The notes below the pieces were generated by a model. That model had not been told where the DNA came from. It made no database searches and saw nothing but the letters and a program-made list of their open reading frames with translations. From assembly GCA_029262995.1 (NCBI GenBank), contig JAJCYH010000016.1, positions 62,001 through 126,000 on the forward strand: DNA of 64,000 nucleotides. Direction: 5' to 3'. This document shows, in pieces, positions 54,024 to 62,684 of this stretch. This stretch comes from Saprospiraceae bacterium. GTDB lineage: Bacteria > Bacteroidota > Bacteroidia > Chitinophagales > Saprospiraceae. Both the position numbers and the translations under genes were made by a program. Each line of letters begins with the position of its first letter. Within the stretch, counting starts at the first letter, position 1.

Positions 54024-55805
54024 ATGAATCAATCCATCATCATCTTACCGTTTAGAAACAGCTCATCAGAAGAGAGTAATGAATTCTTGTGTGATGGGAT
54101 TGCTGAAGAACTCATCTCCTTAATTTCTGCGAACAAGCATTTAAGAGTAATTTCCAGAAAATCTGCTTTCGTCTTCAAAGACCAAACAATCTCAAGCAGC
54201 GATCTTAGAAAGGAGTTGGGGGTGGATTTTATAGTTGAAGGGATGGTCAGACTCAGTGGTCAAAAGATTAGAATCAATGCGGAACTCATTGATTCGAAAA
54301 ATGACCTTCAACTATGGTCAGGAAAATGGGATCGAAATGTGGATTCCATATTTGATTTAGAGGATGAAATCGCGCTGCTGATTTCGGAACAAATAAGAGA
54401 AAACGTTGGTCACTTTGATATTCCCGAACTCCAGAAGCATAGACAAAAAATAGAGTTTGATGTCTATCAAAAACTGCTCGAGGCCAAGTTCCTTTTTTAC
54501 AAATGGAATCCAAAAGACGTAGAAAAGGCGATAACGCTTTTTAAAGATGTGCTGGAACAAGAACCGGCCAGTATTGACGCCTTGATAGGACTGTCTGATG
54601 CCTATAGCTTCATGGCTACGACCAACTTTATGAACCCTACTGAAGCTTGGGAAATATCGGAAAAATATACGGAAGCTGCTCATCTTTTAAATCCTGAGCA
54701 CGCAGGTATATATTACCTTAAATCAAACAGTGCTTTTTTTACGAAAGGGGACTTTAGTCAGGCATTAATATCAGCACACAAGGCCGTTGAGCTTAACCCT
54801 TCCTATACAGATGCCCTTCAATTTCTGGCCTTTTTCTATACGCTAGCACTTAAGAAAGAAGTAGCAGAGGAATATATGCAAAAGGCCTTAAGTATAGATC
54901 CACTCAATCAAGAAACACTTTTCTTCGAAGGACTTCTAGACTATCGTTTCGGACAGACTGAAAAAGCTATCTCTAAATTTGAAGCACTGATCGACCAGAA
55001 CCCATATAACCTCCCTGCTCTCGTTTCTAAGTCATATGCTTTAATTAAAACAGGTCAGTATGGTTCCAATTTGGAGTTCCTAGATTCCATTTCTCCCGAA
55101 ATCTTAATACCAGAAGAACGTTTAGGACTTACATGTGTGACCCACACTGCTGCAGGAAATATGGAAGAAGCAAACACTTACCTGCCCAAACTTCAGGTTG
55201 CAGCAAGAGAACCGCATAGTTTACAAGCGAAATGTTACTTGTATTGGACTTATTGTTTGTTAGGTAAAACGGATGAGGCACTGCAAATCGCCGGTAATAT
55301 GAAAGATGACAATATCAGCTTAATTCTCATTCACTTTGCTGACCCCATCATCGATGTGGTGTTTGACCACCCAGAATTTAAAACCTTGTTTGCCGAACTT
55401 TATCAAACCGATCAAGTCAAAATAATTTCTAAAAAGAAAGAGAAGAAGGAAGTCATTCCTAATGATAAGATAAAGGAAGAGGCCCGACTATTGAGCAATT
55501 ACATGGAAGAGGAAGAGCCTTACTTAAACCCCAAACTAAGTTTGAGAGATTTAGCTCAGAGCATAGAAATGCATCCTAATCAACTTTCACTAGTTCTCAA
55601 CTCCGCATTTGAGAAAAACTTCAATTCCTTTGTGAACGACTACCGTATTGCCTATTTCAAAAAACTGATTAAAGACCAATCAGCAGCGAACTACTCATTA
55701 ATTGGGCTTGCCTATGAAAGTGGCTTCAATTCAAAAACAGTTTTTAATACTTATTTCAAAAAAAAAGAAGGCATCACTCCAAAAGAATACCTCAAAAACC
55801 ACTAA
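54024..55805 (+). CDS. AraC-type regulator with TolB-like N-terminus and TPR repeats
   Basis: The 593-residue protein has three parts. Residues 3-130 form a TolB/FlgO-like N-terminus (IIILPFRNSSSEES, then LGVDFIVEGMVRLSG). Residues 155-400 carry TPR repeats (for example PASIDALIGLSDAYSF and PSYTDALQFLAFFYTLAL). Residues 485-593 are an AraC HTH domain ending GFNSKTVFNTYFKKKEGITPKEY. Such fusions act as one-component regulators. It precedes the dehydrogenase and DUF4386 genes on the same strand, which are plausible targets. Confidence 0.85.
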   Translation: MNQSIIILPFRNSSSEESNEFLCDGIAEELISLISANKHLRVISRKSAFVFKDQTISSSDLRKELGVDFIVEGMVRLSGQKIRINAELIDSKNDLQLWSGKWDRNVDSIFDLEDEIALLISEQIRENVGHFDIPELQKHRQKIEFDVYQKLLEAKFLFYKWNPKDVEKAITLFKDVLEQEPASIDALIGLSDAYSFMATTNFMNPTEAWEISEKYTEAAHLLNPEHAGIYYLKSNSAFFTKGDFSQALISAHKAVELNPSYTDALQFLAFFYTLALKKEVAEEYMQKALSIDPLNQETLFFEGLLDYRFGQTEKAISKFEALIDQNPYNLPALVSKSYALIKTGQYGSNLEFLDSISPEILIPEERLGLTCVTHTAAGNMEEANTYLPKLQVAAREPHSLQAKCYLYWTYCLLGKTDEALQIAGNMKDDNISLILIHFADPIIDVVFDHPEFKTLFAELYQTDQVKIISKKKEKKEVIPNDKIKEEARLLSNYMEEEEPYLNPKLSLRDLAQSIEMHPNQLSLVLNSAFEKNFNSFVNDYRIAYFKKLIKDQSAANYSLIGLAYESGFNSKTVFNTYFKKKEGITPKEYLKNH

Positions 55806-55906
55806 TTGGTTCTGATTTATAAATCCAAACTCCTTGGATGAAAGTCCGAACTAAACCCTTCTACTGATTCTGTTCCTTTGTTTCATAATCTTAAAACAAA
55901 GAGAAA

Positions 55907-56890
55907 ATGGAAACAAAAAAAATGAATGCAGCGGTACTATCAGGATATGGTGGACCCGAAAAATTCGAATTCAAACAAGTAGATAGACCGACTCCAAAAG
56001 CCAATGAAGTATTGGTAAAAGTTACTGCTTCTACTGCATCACGGGCGGAGTCAATACTCAGATCCGGAACTCCTTATTTCGCGAGACTATTCACTGGCCT
56101 TACTAAACCTAAAAAGCCCATTCTTGGAACAGGATTCTCTGGGGTAATTGAAGCTCTGGGGTCAGATGTAAAAAACTTCAAGGTCAATGACAAAGTTTTT
56201 GGTGAGACCTTGTTCAACTTTAGTACCAACGCGGAATACATCACGGTTGCGGAAGATGAATTCATTCTACCCTTGCCAGAGGTTATAGACCCTGTGGATG
56301 CAGCTACATTTTGCGATGGTCACCTCACCTCAATGAATTTCCTGACTGAGATTGCCAAAGTCCAACCTGGAGAAAAAGTGTTGATTAATGGAGCATCCGG
56401 AGCACTAGGAAGTGCAGCAATTCAAATTGCAAAATCTATGGGGGCTGAAGTAACTGGGGTTTGTAGTACCAGAAACATAGGTTTTATCAAATCACTTGGA
56501 GCAGATCATGTGATAGATTACTCTAAAACTGATTTCACAAAAAATACTGGAGCCTACGATGTGATATACGACACAGTAGGTCTAGCAAAATTTAAAAAGG
56601 CTAAAAACGCTCTATCTAAACAGGGACGTTTTGTTACTCCGGTTTTTAATGGGTTTGAGATTTGCAATATAATCTTCAATCGTAAACAAATGAAGTTTGC
56701 AGCAACCGGAATGGAAAAGTTACCCCAGTTGAAAAACCTTATGCAGAAAGTGATTGAAACTGTAGAATCTGGCCAACTAAAGACCATCATTGATCGGCAG
56801 TTTCCGCTCTCCAAAATCGCAGATGCCCACCGCTTAATAGACACTGGGCACAAGAAAGGAAACTTAGTTATCATCAATCAAGTCAAGTAA
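55907..56890 (+). CDS. Zinc-independent MDR alcohol dehydrogenase/quinone reductase-like protein
   Basis: The 327-residue protein belongs to the medium-chain dehydrogenase/reductase family of quinone oxidoreductases. The cofactor-binding motif is INGASGALGSAAIQIAKSMG near residue 160, and the GFSGVIEALGSDV segment precedes it. There are no zinc ligands at the usual Cys/His sites, so it is likely NADPH-dependent and zinc-independent. It is separated by one base from the DUF4386 gene, so the two are co-transcribed. Confidence 0.85.
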   Translation: METKKMNAAVLSGYGGPEKFEFKQVDRPTPKANEVLVKVTASTASRAESILRSGTPYFARLFTGLTKPKKPILGTGFSGVIEALGSDVKNFKVNDKVFGETLFNFSTNAEYITVAEDEFILPLPEVIDPVDAATFCDGHLTSMNFLTEIAKVQPGEKVLINGASGALGSAAIQIAKSMGAEVTGVCSTRNIGFIKSLGADHVIDYSKTDFTKNTGAYDVIYDTVGLAKFKKAKNALSKQGRFVTPVFNGFEICNIIFNRKQMKFAATGMEKLPQLKNLMQKVIETVESGQLKTIIDRQFPLSKIADAHRLIDTGHKKGNLVIINQVK

Positions 56891-56891
56891 C

Positions 56892-57602
56892 ATGAAAAAC
56901 GAAAAAACAATTGCTCGACTAACAGGTGTTGGATACCTGGGAATATTTATCTGTGGTTTCTTTGCCAACTTCTACATCTTGGAAGGACTGGTGGTTAAAG
57001 GAGACATGCTGCTCACACATCAAAACTTCATAAAGCACCCTAGTCAATTTTACCAAGGAATAGGTGCCTTTGGAATGATGATTCTATTGGACATGCTGCT
57101 TGCCATACCTTTATATCGATTGCTGAAAGTCGAAAACAAAAGATGCGCCCTGATTTCAAGTGCTCTTCGATTAGCGAATGGGTTATACTTCATTTATGCC
57201 TTGAGTTATTTATTGGATATTGCCTGTGAACTATCGGAAACACCTACTGTTCTAGCCAATTCTCTTGAAGGACATCTCAATGGTTTTAACCGACATTGGG
57301 CAATTGGACTCATCATCTTCGGATTGCACCTACTGGTTTTGGGTAGTTTGGTAAGAAAATCAAAGAAGTTTCCCTTGATCATCGGAGTGCTTTTATCTTT
57401 AGCAGGCACTGGATATCTGTTAGACAGCTCCGCGCAGTTGGAACTATTTTCTAATGAAGACATCAAGGAGCTGTTTGCAACCATCGTTATAGTTGTAGGC
57501 ACTTTAGGAGAACTTTCCTTTACCCTATTTCTACTTATTAGGGGAATTCGAGGCAAAACAAATCCTCAGAACTTAAAACCAAAAGACAGTAATCACCAGT
57601 AA
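56892..57602 (+). CDS. DUF4386 membrane protein
   Basis: The 236-residue protein has five or six helices and the DUF4386 pattern: ARLTGVGYLGIFICGFFANF, the middle stretch LLDMLLAIPLYRLLK, and the central RHWAIGLIIFGLHLLVLGSL. The function is unknown. It lies one base after the dehydrogenase gene. I recall DUF4386 and this kind of dehydrogenase near regulators in other Bacteroidota. Confidence 0.8.
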   Translation: MKNEKTIARLTGVGYLGIFICGFFANFYILEGLVVKGDMLLTHQNFIKHPSQFYQGIGAFGMMILLDMLLAIPLYRLLKVENKRCALISSALRLANGLYFIYALSYLLDIACELSETPTVLANSLEGHLNGFNRHWAIGLIIFGLHLLVLGSLVRKSKKFPLIIGVLLSLAGTGYLLDSSAQLELFSNEDIKELFATIVIVVGTLGELSFTLFLLIRGIRGKTNPQNLKPKDSNHQ

Positions 57603-57693
57603 GCTTAACTAATAAAGTTTCAATGAACACCAACTTGATATATGGGTTAGTTACCCTTCAAAAAAATCGAAATAAATAAACAAAAATACTATC

Positions 57694-58344
57694 ATGAAAA
57701 ATCTATTTACAATTCTTTTAATTTCTTGTACAATTAGTGCTTTTGCTCAAAAAAACACATCGGTAGATAAAGAAACCAAAGTAGCCCATAAGTACAGGGT
57801 AAGTACACCTTATTTTATTATAACAGATCCTATCGGGGGAGGCTGGAACGATCGAACAAGTACACAAATGGTCGAGCTTCATATAAAGCGTAACCTCAAT
57901 AATAAGAACATTGTAGGAGTGAAGTTTGCCACTTGGCGACTATTTCAACCAATGGGAATCTTATGGTGGGATGGTCTTTTAGATAAGTTAGAAACAGAAA
58001 GTGAATTCTATCCAGGGTATGTGAGAGAAACAGGAATAGGTATAACGTACCAACGTATGCTATGGAAGGGGCTTTTTGCATCTGTTGAAGTTCTACCGCA
58101 ATTTCAAACCTATTTGGATCTAGACGGCAATAAAATTGGAAATGGTTTTAAACTTTATAATTCGTATCACCTTGGCTACCACATCGCATTTGGTAAGAAA
58201 AAACGAATTTTCATAGAACCACAGCTTCATTGCCAGCACTGGATGTTTGATAACAATGCTCCTGATGGATTTAAGCAATTGGACAAAAAATGGCGGAAGT
58301 ACTTTCTTTTTGAACCGAACATTTACGTAGGGGTAAACTTTTAA
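57694..58344 (+). CDS. Exported beta-barrel-like protein, hypothetical
   Basis: The 216-residue protein has a signal peptide ending FAQ. The mature part alternates aromatic and polar residues (YSHLGY-like strands, LYNSYHLGYHIAFGKKKRIF) and ends EPNIYVGVNF with a terminal Phe, suggesting an outer-membrane barrel. No family is recognised. It is followed by a perfect inverted repeat. Confidence 0.6.
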   Translation: MKNLFTILLISCTISAFAQKNTSVDKETKVAHKYRVSTPYFIITDPIGGGWNDRTSTQMVELHIKRNLNNKNIVGVKFATWRLFQPMGILWWDGLLDKLETESEFYPGYVRETGIGITYQRMLWKGLFASVEVLPQFQTYLDLDGNKIGNGFKLYNSYHLGYHIAFGKKKRIFIEPQLHCQHWMFDNNAPDGFKQLDKKWRKYFLFEPNIYVGVNF

Positions 58345-58349
58345 GCTAT

Positions 58350-58391
58350 AGTCTGACAAGTCAGAACTTACAATTCTTGGCTTGTCAGACT
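58350..58391 (+). terminator. Hairpin after the barrel-like gene
   Basis: AGTCTGACAAG (58350-58360) and CTTGTCAGACT (58381-58391) pair over 11 bases with a 20-base loop. Only a weak T stretch follows, so termination is likely but not certain. Confidence 0.55.
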
Positions 58392-58459
58392 TTACGTATC
58401 TTTCTCGTGAAAAAGAGTTTACTTTTAATGAACAATATTTGAAATTATCTAAAATAAAT

Positions 58460-58497
58460 GTGTAAACTATCTACCCGAAGAAGTGTAAACTATGTAC
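58460..58497 (+). repeat. Direct repeat pair GTGTAAACTATsTAC
   Basis: GTGTAAACTATCTAC (58460-58474) and GTGTAAACTATGTAC (58483-58497) differ at one base and start 23 bases apart, just before the amidohydrolase gene. They could be regulator sites or the repeated end of an IS21-type element; no transposase is nearby. Confidence 0.5.
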
Positions 58498-58516
58498 TTG
58501 AAAATACATTAGATAA

Positions 58517-59950
58517 ATGAAAATACTAAAACGACTTATAAAAATTTTAATGGTTATTGTTGGAGTGCTTGTCCTAACAGTAATCATTATACTTTGGGTT
58601 GATTCATTAGGAACTAACTACTTAAAGGTTAAAAAGAACGAACCAACATCCAATAATTCTTATCTGATTACCAATGTCAATGTAATACCAATGAACCAAG
58701 ACACTGTTTTAGTAGATAAAATAGTGTATATAAAAGAGGGGATTATTGAAAAGATTGCAGACACTATTGAGGTCAGTGGAATTCAAATTTTTGACGCAGA
58801 GAACATGTATCTAACACCAGGTCTTATCGATATGCATGTTCATATTTGGGACAGGTATGAACTTGGTCTTTACCTATCAAATGGCGTTACTGGGGTAAGG
58901 AATTTATGGGGAATGCCTATGCATTTAAGAATTAAAGAAGATGTAAATGATGACGAAATTATTTCCCCTATATTTTTTACAACAGGACCAAAGTTAACAG
59001 GACCAGAATTTATTGGTGATGATAATTTAAATCTAACTAACCCAATTGGGGCTAAGGAAAAAGTGATTTCGTACAAAGACAGAGGTTACGACTTAATCAA
59101 AACGTATTACGGTTTGGACAAGGCAATCTTTGATGCTGTGGTTGAACAAGCCAAAATTTCTGAAATCGATATCGTTGCACACCCTTCTCAAAAAGTACCA
59201 TTTTCCTATCATTTGAACCCGCAAATTAAATCTATTGAACATGCCGAAGAAATTGTACAACAACCTTTAAAGTTTGATCTAGACCCCATTAAACTGCAAC
59301 CGATAATTGATTCAATTTCGCAATCCAAACACACGAGTTATTGTCCGACAATTACGGTATTTAATAATATCTATCAAATGATGATTGATGATTCCATTTT
59401 AGATTCAGAATCATTGGAGTATATGAATCCACTCATTAAAAAAGAGGATAGTAAAAAACAGTTTGAACGTTGGTTTAAAGCCAAACAAGAAGATCCTGCG
59501 ACAGTTGAGCGAATAAAAACACAGCATGATTTTCACATTAACATTGTTAAAAAGCTGCATGAAGCGGGTGCCACTTTAATTTGTGGAACTGATGCAGGTA
59601 TTGGGATTACTCTTCCAGGTTTTTCAATTCATAAAGAACTAGCCTTTTATAAAGAAGCTGGCCTTTCTAATTATGAAGTTTTAAAAACAGCTACTGTAAA
59701 CGCTTCTAAAACGCATTCAATTATGAACCAACTTGGGACTATTGAAGAGGGCAAGATTGCAAACCTCTTATTAGTGGATGAAAATCCGCTAGTTGGGTTG
59801 TCGTCACTTGAGAATCCTACTTTTGTTTTTGTGAAGGGGCGAAAATTGAACAGAGAGACTTTGGATTCATATAATGAAAAAGCAAAGAACCGTAAGAATC
59901 TAATAGCTTCTGCTCTTAGGTATTTGGAAAACTTAATAATTGAAAAATAA
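58517..59950 (+). CDS. Membrane-anchored amidohydrolase
   Basis: The 477-residue protein has an N-terminal helix (ILKRLIKILMVIVGVLVLTVIIILWV, residues about 2-27) that anchors it to the membrane or acts as a signal. The amidohydrolase fold has PGLIDMHVHIWD (HxH), IVAHPSQ, SIEHAEE, and CGTDAGIGITLPG, with a C-terminal GTIEEGKIANLLLVDENP. The hydrolysed substrate is unknown, possibly a dipeptide or cyclic amide. The attC-like hairpins begin just past its stop. Confidence 0.82.
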   Translation: MKILKRLIKILMVIVGVLVLTVIIILWVDSLGTNYLKVKKNEPTSNNSYLITNVNVIPMNQDTVLVDKIVYIKEGIIEKIADTIEVSGIQIFDAENMYLTPGLIDMHVHIWDRYELGLYLSNGVTGVRNLWGMPMHLRIKEDVNDDEIISPIFFTTGPKLTGPEFIGDDNLNLTNPIGAKEKVISYKDRGYDLIKTYYGLDKAIFDAVVEQAKISEIDIVAHPSQKVPFSYHLNPQIKSIEHAEEIVQQPLKFDLDPIKLQPIIDSISQSKHTSYCPTITVFNNIYQMMIDDSILDSESLEYMNPLIKKEDSKKQFERWFKAKQEDPATVERIKTQHDFHINIVKKLHEAGATLICGTDAGIGITLPGFSIHKELAFYKEAGLSNYEVLKTATVNASKTHSIMNQLGTIEEGKIANLLLVDENPLVGLSSLENPTFVFVKGRKLNRETLDSYNEKAKNRKNLIASALRYLENLIIEK

Positions 59951-59953
59951 ACT

Positions 59954-60017
59954 ACCGCTAACACCACCTATACGCAATGCCCTTCGGGACTCTGCGCATA
60001 GCCAAACCGTTGGTGGT
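59954..60017. repeat. attC-like imperfect hairpin 1
   Basis: ACCGCTAACACCACC (59954-59968) and the right end GTTGGTGGT (60009-60017) form the outer stem with bulges, and TATACGCA (59969-59976) pairs with TGCGCATA (59993-60000) inside. CTAAC on the left and GTTGG on the right resemble the R' and R'' boxes of integron attC sites, but the match is loose. It sits 4 bases after the amidohydrolase stop. Confidence 0.5.
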
Positions 60018-60090
60018 CATTCCCCAGATTCGACCGACCAAAATTGAGAAAAAAAGATATCAATTTCTCCTCAGCAAATTAATTTCCCTT

Positions 60091-60176
60091 GCTAACGAAT
60101 CGGTATCTTTATGATAATCAAAGCCACAACCCATAAAATATAGGCATTGATTATCAACGACTTAGCGAACGTTAGT
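60091..60176. repeat. attC-like imperfect hairpin 2
   Basis: GCTAACG (60091-60097) pairs with CGTTAG (60170-60175) as the outer stem, and GATAATCAA (60113-60121) with TTGATTATC (60147-60155) as the inner stem, separated by unpaired spacers. This two-stem layout of about 86 bases is like a cassette recombination site, though the consensus boxes are only partly matched. Confidence 0.5.
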
Positions 60177-60566
60177 CAGAATTCCTTAGAATTGGCCTTC
60201 AAAATACGTACAAAATTTACGAATTTTTCCTAGCCCAATAAGACCACTTGTATAACGAAACTTTTTTTATATCTTTAGAATACAGTCAGATTTAAGCTCG
60301 ATGTTTTAAATAGTGTGTTTCCATTAAATTGGATCAACCTCATCAGAATTTGGAGCTGGGTGCTTTAGTGGAAGAACAAATGGTGGAGCAAATGCTACCC
60401 TGAATACAATAATATAATATTTCAAAATTAGACAAGCACCTGTTCTGACAACTTTTTTATCGAGCCTTTAGTTGTTCCAACTTGGTATATTGTCTTTTTG
60501 TATTTAACTTTATAAACTTGGTGGTTAGCACCGTTTCGTTATATACAACAATGGAGCTAAATTCAA
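60177..60566. other. Non-coding stretch before the HNH gene
   Basis: No gene is seen. Near the end, GGTGGTTAGCACCG (60520-60533) resembles the reverse complement of the left arm of hairpin 1 and may be a third, half-preserved site. An ATG at 60551 opens a 28-codon frame that is out of phase with the HNH gene. Confidence 0.4.
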
Positions 60567-61346
60567 TTGCCAGACAGCAAAAAAACGATTTGGAATTTGA
60601 AAAATGTAATGGAAAAAGCTGGACTCAAAACCGATAAAAGCATTCATGGAATTGAATATGGTGAAACTTCATTACGAGTAGAATTGCTAATTGACGATTT
60701 GATTAAGGTTTCAAAAGCACTTGAAAATCCAAAGTTTACAAATGCAGAATATGAAGAATACGGAGAATTTGGCAGTGCTACTGTGATTAAGAAATTTGGA
60801 GGTTGGAACAAAGCAAAATTAAAGGCTGGACTTCAAATCGGTGGAAATTATAACACGACAATTGAGGAATATATGCAAAACATCCTCACTCTTTGGACTC
60901 ATTATGGAATACAGCCCAAATATTCAGAAGTGATGAGGCCAATATCAAAATATAATGTTAGTTCTTATGAAAATAAGTTTGGTACATGGAAAAAATCTTT
61001 GATTGCATTTATAGAATATATGAACGAGGAACAACCGGATTCTGAAAGTACGACTGATGATAATGAACTTGTTCAACTGACTGAGAATGTTTCATCCAAA
61101 AAACAGAAGAAAAAGGAAATTAAGGTTAAAAGAGCACCAAGACAAATCAACTTGAGACTTCGTTGGAAGATATTGAAAAGAGATAATTTCTCTTGTAATA
61201 AGTGTGGAAATTCCCCTTCCAAAGACTTAAATGTGGAATTGCATGTTGACCATATTATTCCATGGAGTAATGGCGGGGAAACAGATTTCGAAAATTTGGA
61301 GACATTATGTTCTGATTGTAATCTTGGAAAGAGTAACCTGATGTAG
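60567..61346 (+). CDS. HNH endonuclease with two HNE-type repeats
   Basis: The 259-residue frame has two repeats like those linked to homing endonucleases (FGSATVIKKFGGWNKAKLKAGL near residues 70-90 and YNVSSYENKFGTWKKSLIAF near 130-149), a Lys-rich linker, and a C-terminal HNH domain with CNKCGNSP, VDHIIPWSNGG and LETLCSDCNLGKS. It likely cuts DNA. The start is uncertain: TTG at 60567 or ATG at 60609. It may belong to a cassette between the hairpins. Confidence 0.75.
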   Translation: MPDSKKTIWNLKNVMEKAGLKTDKSIHGIEYGETSLRVELLIDDLIKVSKALENPKFTNAEYEEYGEFGSATVIKKFGGWNKAKLKAGLQIGGNYNTTIEEYMQNILTLWTHYGIQPKYSEVMRPISKYNVSSYENKFGTWKKSLIAFIEYMNEEQPDSESTTDDNELVQLTENVSSKKQKKKEIKVKRAPRQINLRLRWKILKRDNFSCNKCGNSPSKDLNVELHVDHIIPWSNGGETDFENLETLCSDCNLGKSNLM

Positions 61347-61539
61347 AATAATAACTGGCTACAAATGGCCACTAGGTGGGCCATGTAATTACCCTAAATG
61401 TGAAGTTTGTGAAAAATATCTTAAAATTGACGCAGCATTTGCTCTAACAACCTTTATGGTGACATATAATCCTAATCTTGCTGCAGCCGCAGGTTTGGCT
61501 GCTTCGGGAGCTGAAGCTTTATTGGACATTTTGGGATAA
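61342..61539 (+). pseudogene. Start-less reading frame, remnant
   Basis: A frame that opens after a stop at 61339-61341 and ends with TAA at 61537-61539 encodes GYKWPLGGPCNYPKCEVC and later FALTTFMVTYNPNLAAAAG and AEALLDILG. There is no ATG, GTG or TTG at its start, only a late ATG in FMVTY. The Cys-rich and Ala-rich sequence looks protein-like, so this seems to be the 3' end of a lost gene. It lies just past the HNH stop. Confidence 0.45.
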
Positions 61540-61556
61540 TAACTAAATTATTTTTT

Positions 61557-61757
61557 ATGAAAAATAAAAAAATTAAAATCATATCGAATTTTGTACTTCT
61601 ATTTATTTTGTCATTGGGAATATTTGACGTCCTTGAAATGATTAATGAAGAACATAGTACGAATTCTAAACTTATAATATCGTTTCTATTTGCATTAGCA
61701 ATTTCAATATATCTCTTTAAAAAGCAAAGGGGATCAATCTTGATGGATCTCAACTAA
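61557..61757 (+). CDS. Small two-helix membrane protein, hypothetical
   Basis: A 66-residue protein with two hydrophobic helices (ISNFVLLFILSLGIFDVL and LIISFLFALAISIYLF) separated by a polar loop, and a basic N-terminus. It starts 17 bases after the remnant frame and ends before a clear hairpin terminator. Its size and place would suit an accessory or immunity protein, but nothing proves this. Confidence 0.5.
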   Translation: MKNKKIKIISNFVLLFILSLGIFDVLEMINEEHSTNSKLIISFLFALAISIYLFKKQRGSILMDLN

Positions 61758-61775
61758 TATTGAATAAATTAAAAT

Positions 61776-61812
61776 TGAGATTGAGTGTCTCATTGGTGCT
61801 CAATCTCATTTT
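61776..61812 (+). terminator. Terminator after the small membrane protein gene
   Basis: TGAGATTGAG (61776-61785) and CTCAATCTCA (61799-61808) form a perfect 10-base stem with a 13-base loop, followed by TTTTC. Confidence 0.75.
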
Positions 61813-61855
61813 CATCTAATAGTAAAGTACGATCAGCTAAAAAAAATGCAAAAGA

Positions 61856-62049
61856 TCAAATTCCTCTAGTAAGTTTTGTCTGCAAAAACCTATTGTATGA
61901 CTTAGGGCAAAATAGCTTTCCTTTGGTTATCTTATGTGAGTTATCTTTTTAGACAATCTTTCGTTTATGATCTGGAAACTATAGCCAGTTTCTTCAGCGA
62001 TTTGTTGCGCAGTCAAATAATTGTCCAGGTCTATTTCTTAGGGTTTCAT
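61856..62049 (-). pseudogene. Decayed small HTH-protein gene, copy 1
   Basis: On the minus strand an ATG at 62047-62049 reads MKP, a stop, then EIDLDNYLTAQQIAEETGYS and INERLSKKITHIR, another stop, and after a frameshift GKLFCPKSYNRFLQTKL to the stop at 61856-61858. The middle part looks like a helix-turn-helix or excisionase-type domain. The in-frame stops and the frameshift show it is not functional. Confidence 0.55.
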
Positions 62050-62073
62050 AATAGTCGAAGATGTTAGGAGAAA

Positions 62074-62255
62074 TTAACTACCCTTTAATAGTTTAGAATG
62101 CATAAACGTCAGGTAACTCTTGGGACAAAATTTCTTCCCCATTGGTATTGATAAGTGTGTTATTCTTTGGATAATACTTGATTTACGCAACCTTAGCTAT
62201 AATACCCGGCTTTTTCTGATATTTGCTCTGTTGTTAAGTATTCTGAGAAGTCTAT
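62074..62255 (-). pseudogene. Decayed small HTH-protein gene, copy 2
   Basis: On the minus strand IDFSEYLTTEQISEKAGYYS is followed by a stop and then GCVNQVLSKE; after a frameshift MGKKFCPKSYLTFMHSKLLKG runs to the stop at 62074-62076. It matches copy 1 in both halves (YLTxxQI, xGY, LSK, FCPKSY), so the two are tandem paralogues that decayed independently. Confidence 0.55.
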
Positions 62256-62684
62256 TTATTGTCTCTTTTCGTCAATATTATTTTACTTTACATAAAAATG
62301 GCAGCTAGTATCCTAGAAGATGTTTAACTCTCATCCACCTTTCAAAACTAAATGGACAAATCATTTCTCTCCGGGTTTTTATTTTGTTATTGTTTCTTCA
62401 CAGGATATGACATATCCACTTATTCAAAAGTTAGTCATTAATTAATTGGGTTATAAAAATCTTGTTAGCAAGATTGCAAATGTGTATAAACACATGTATA
62501 CACTCTTGCTTTAGCCAAAGGACTAAAAAAGCAAATAAAACTGTTCTTAAATAATAATCGCAGCCACCAGACAGGCAGCTACGATCATTTACTATTGGGC
62601 AGAATATACTCCAATCTTTAAGTTAAATATTGGAGATGCCAATGTAAGAGTGTAGGTTTACACCTTAGGTTCTGGCTTAGTTCA
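62256..62684. other. Non-coding stretch, no gene seen
   Basis: No convincing gene is seen here. A short inverted repeat (GTGTATA and TATACAC near 62484-62505) and AT-rich sequence fill the gap up to the next gene's stop codon. Confidence 0.4.

Noticed and set aside
60551-60634. ATG at 60551 as the HNH start
   Set aside because: It is out of frame with the HNH gene and stops after 28 codons; it could only work with a frameshift, which cannot be shown here.
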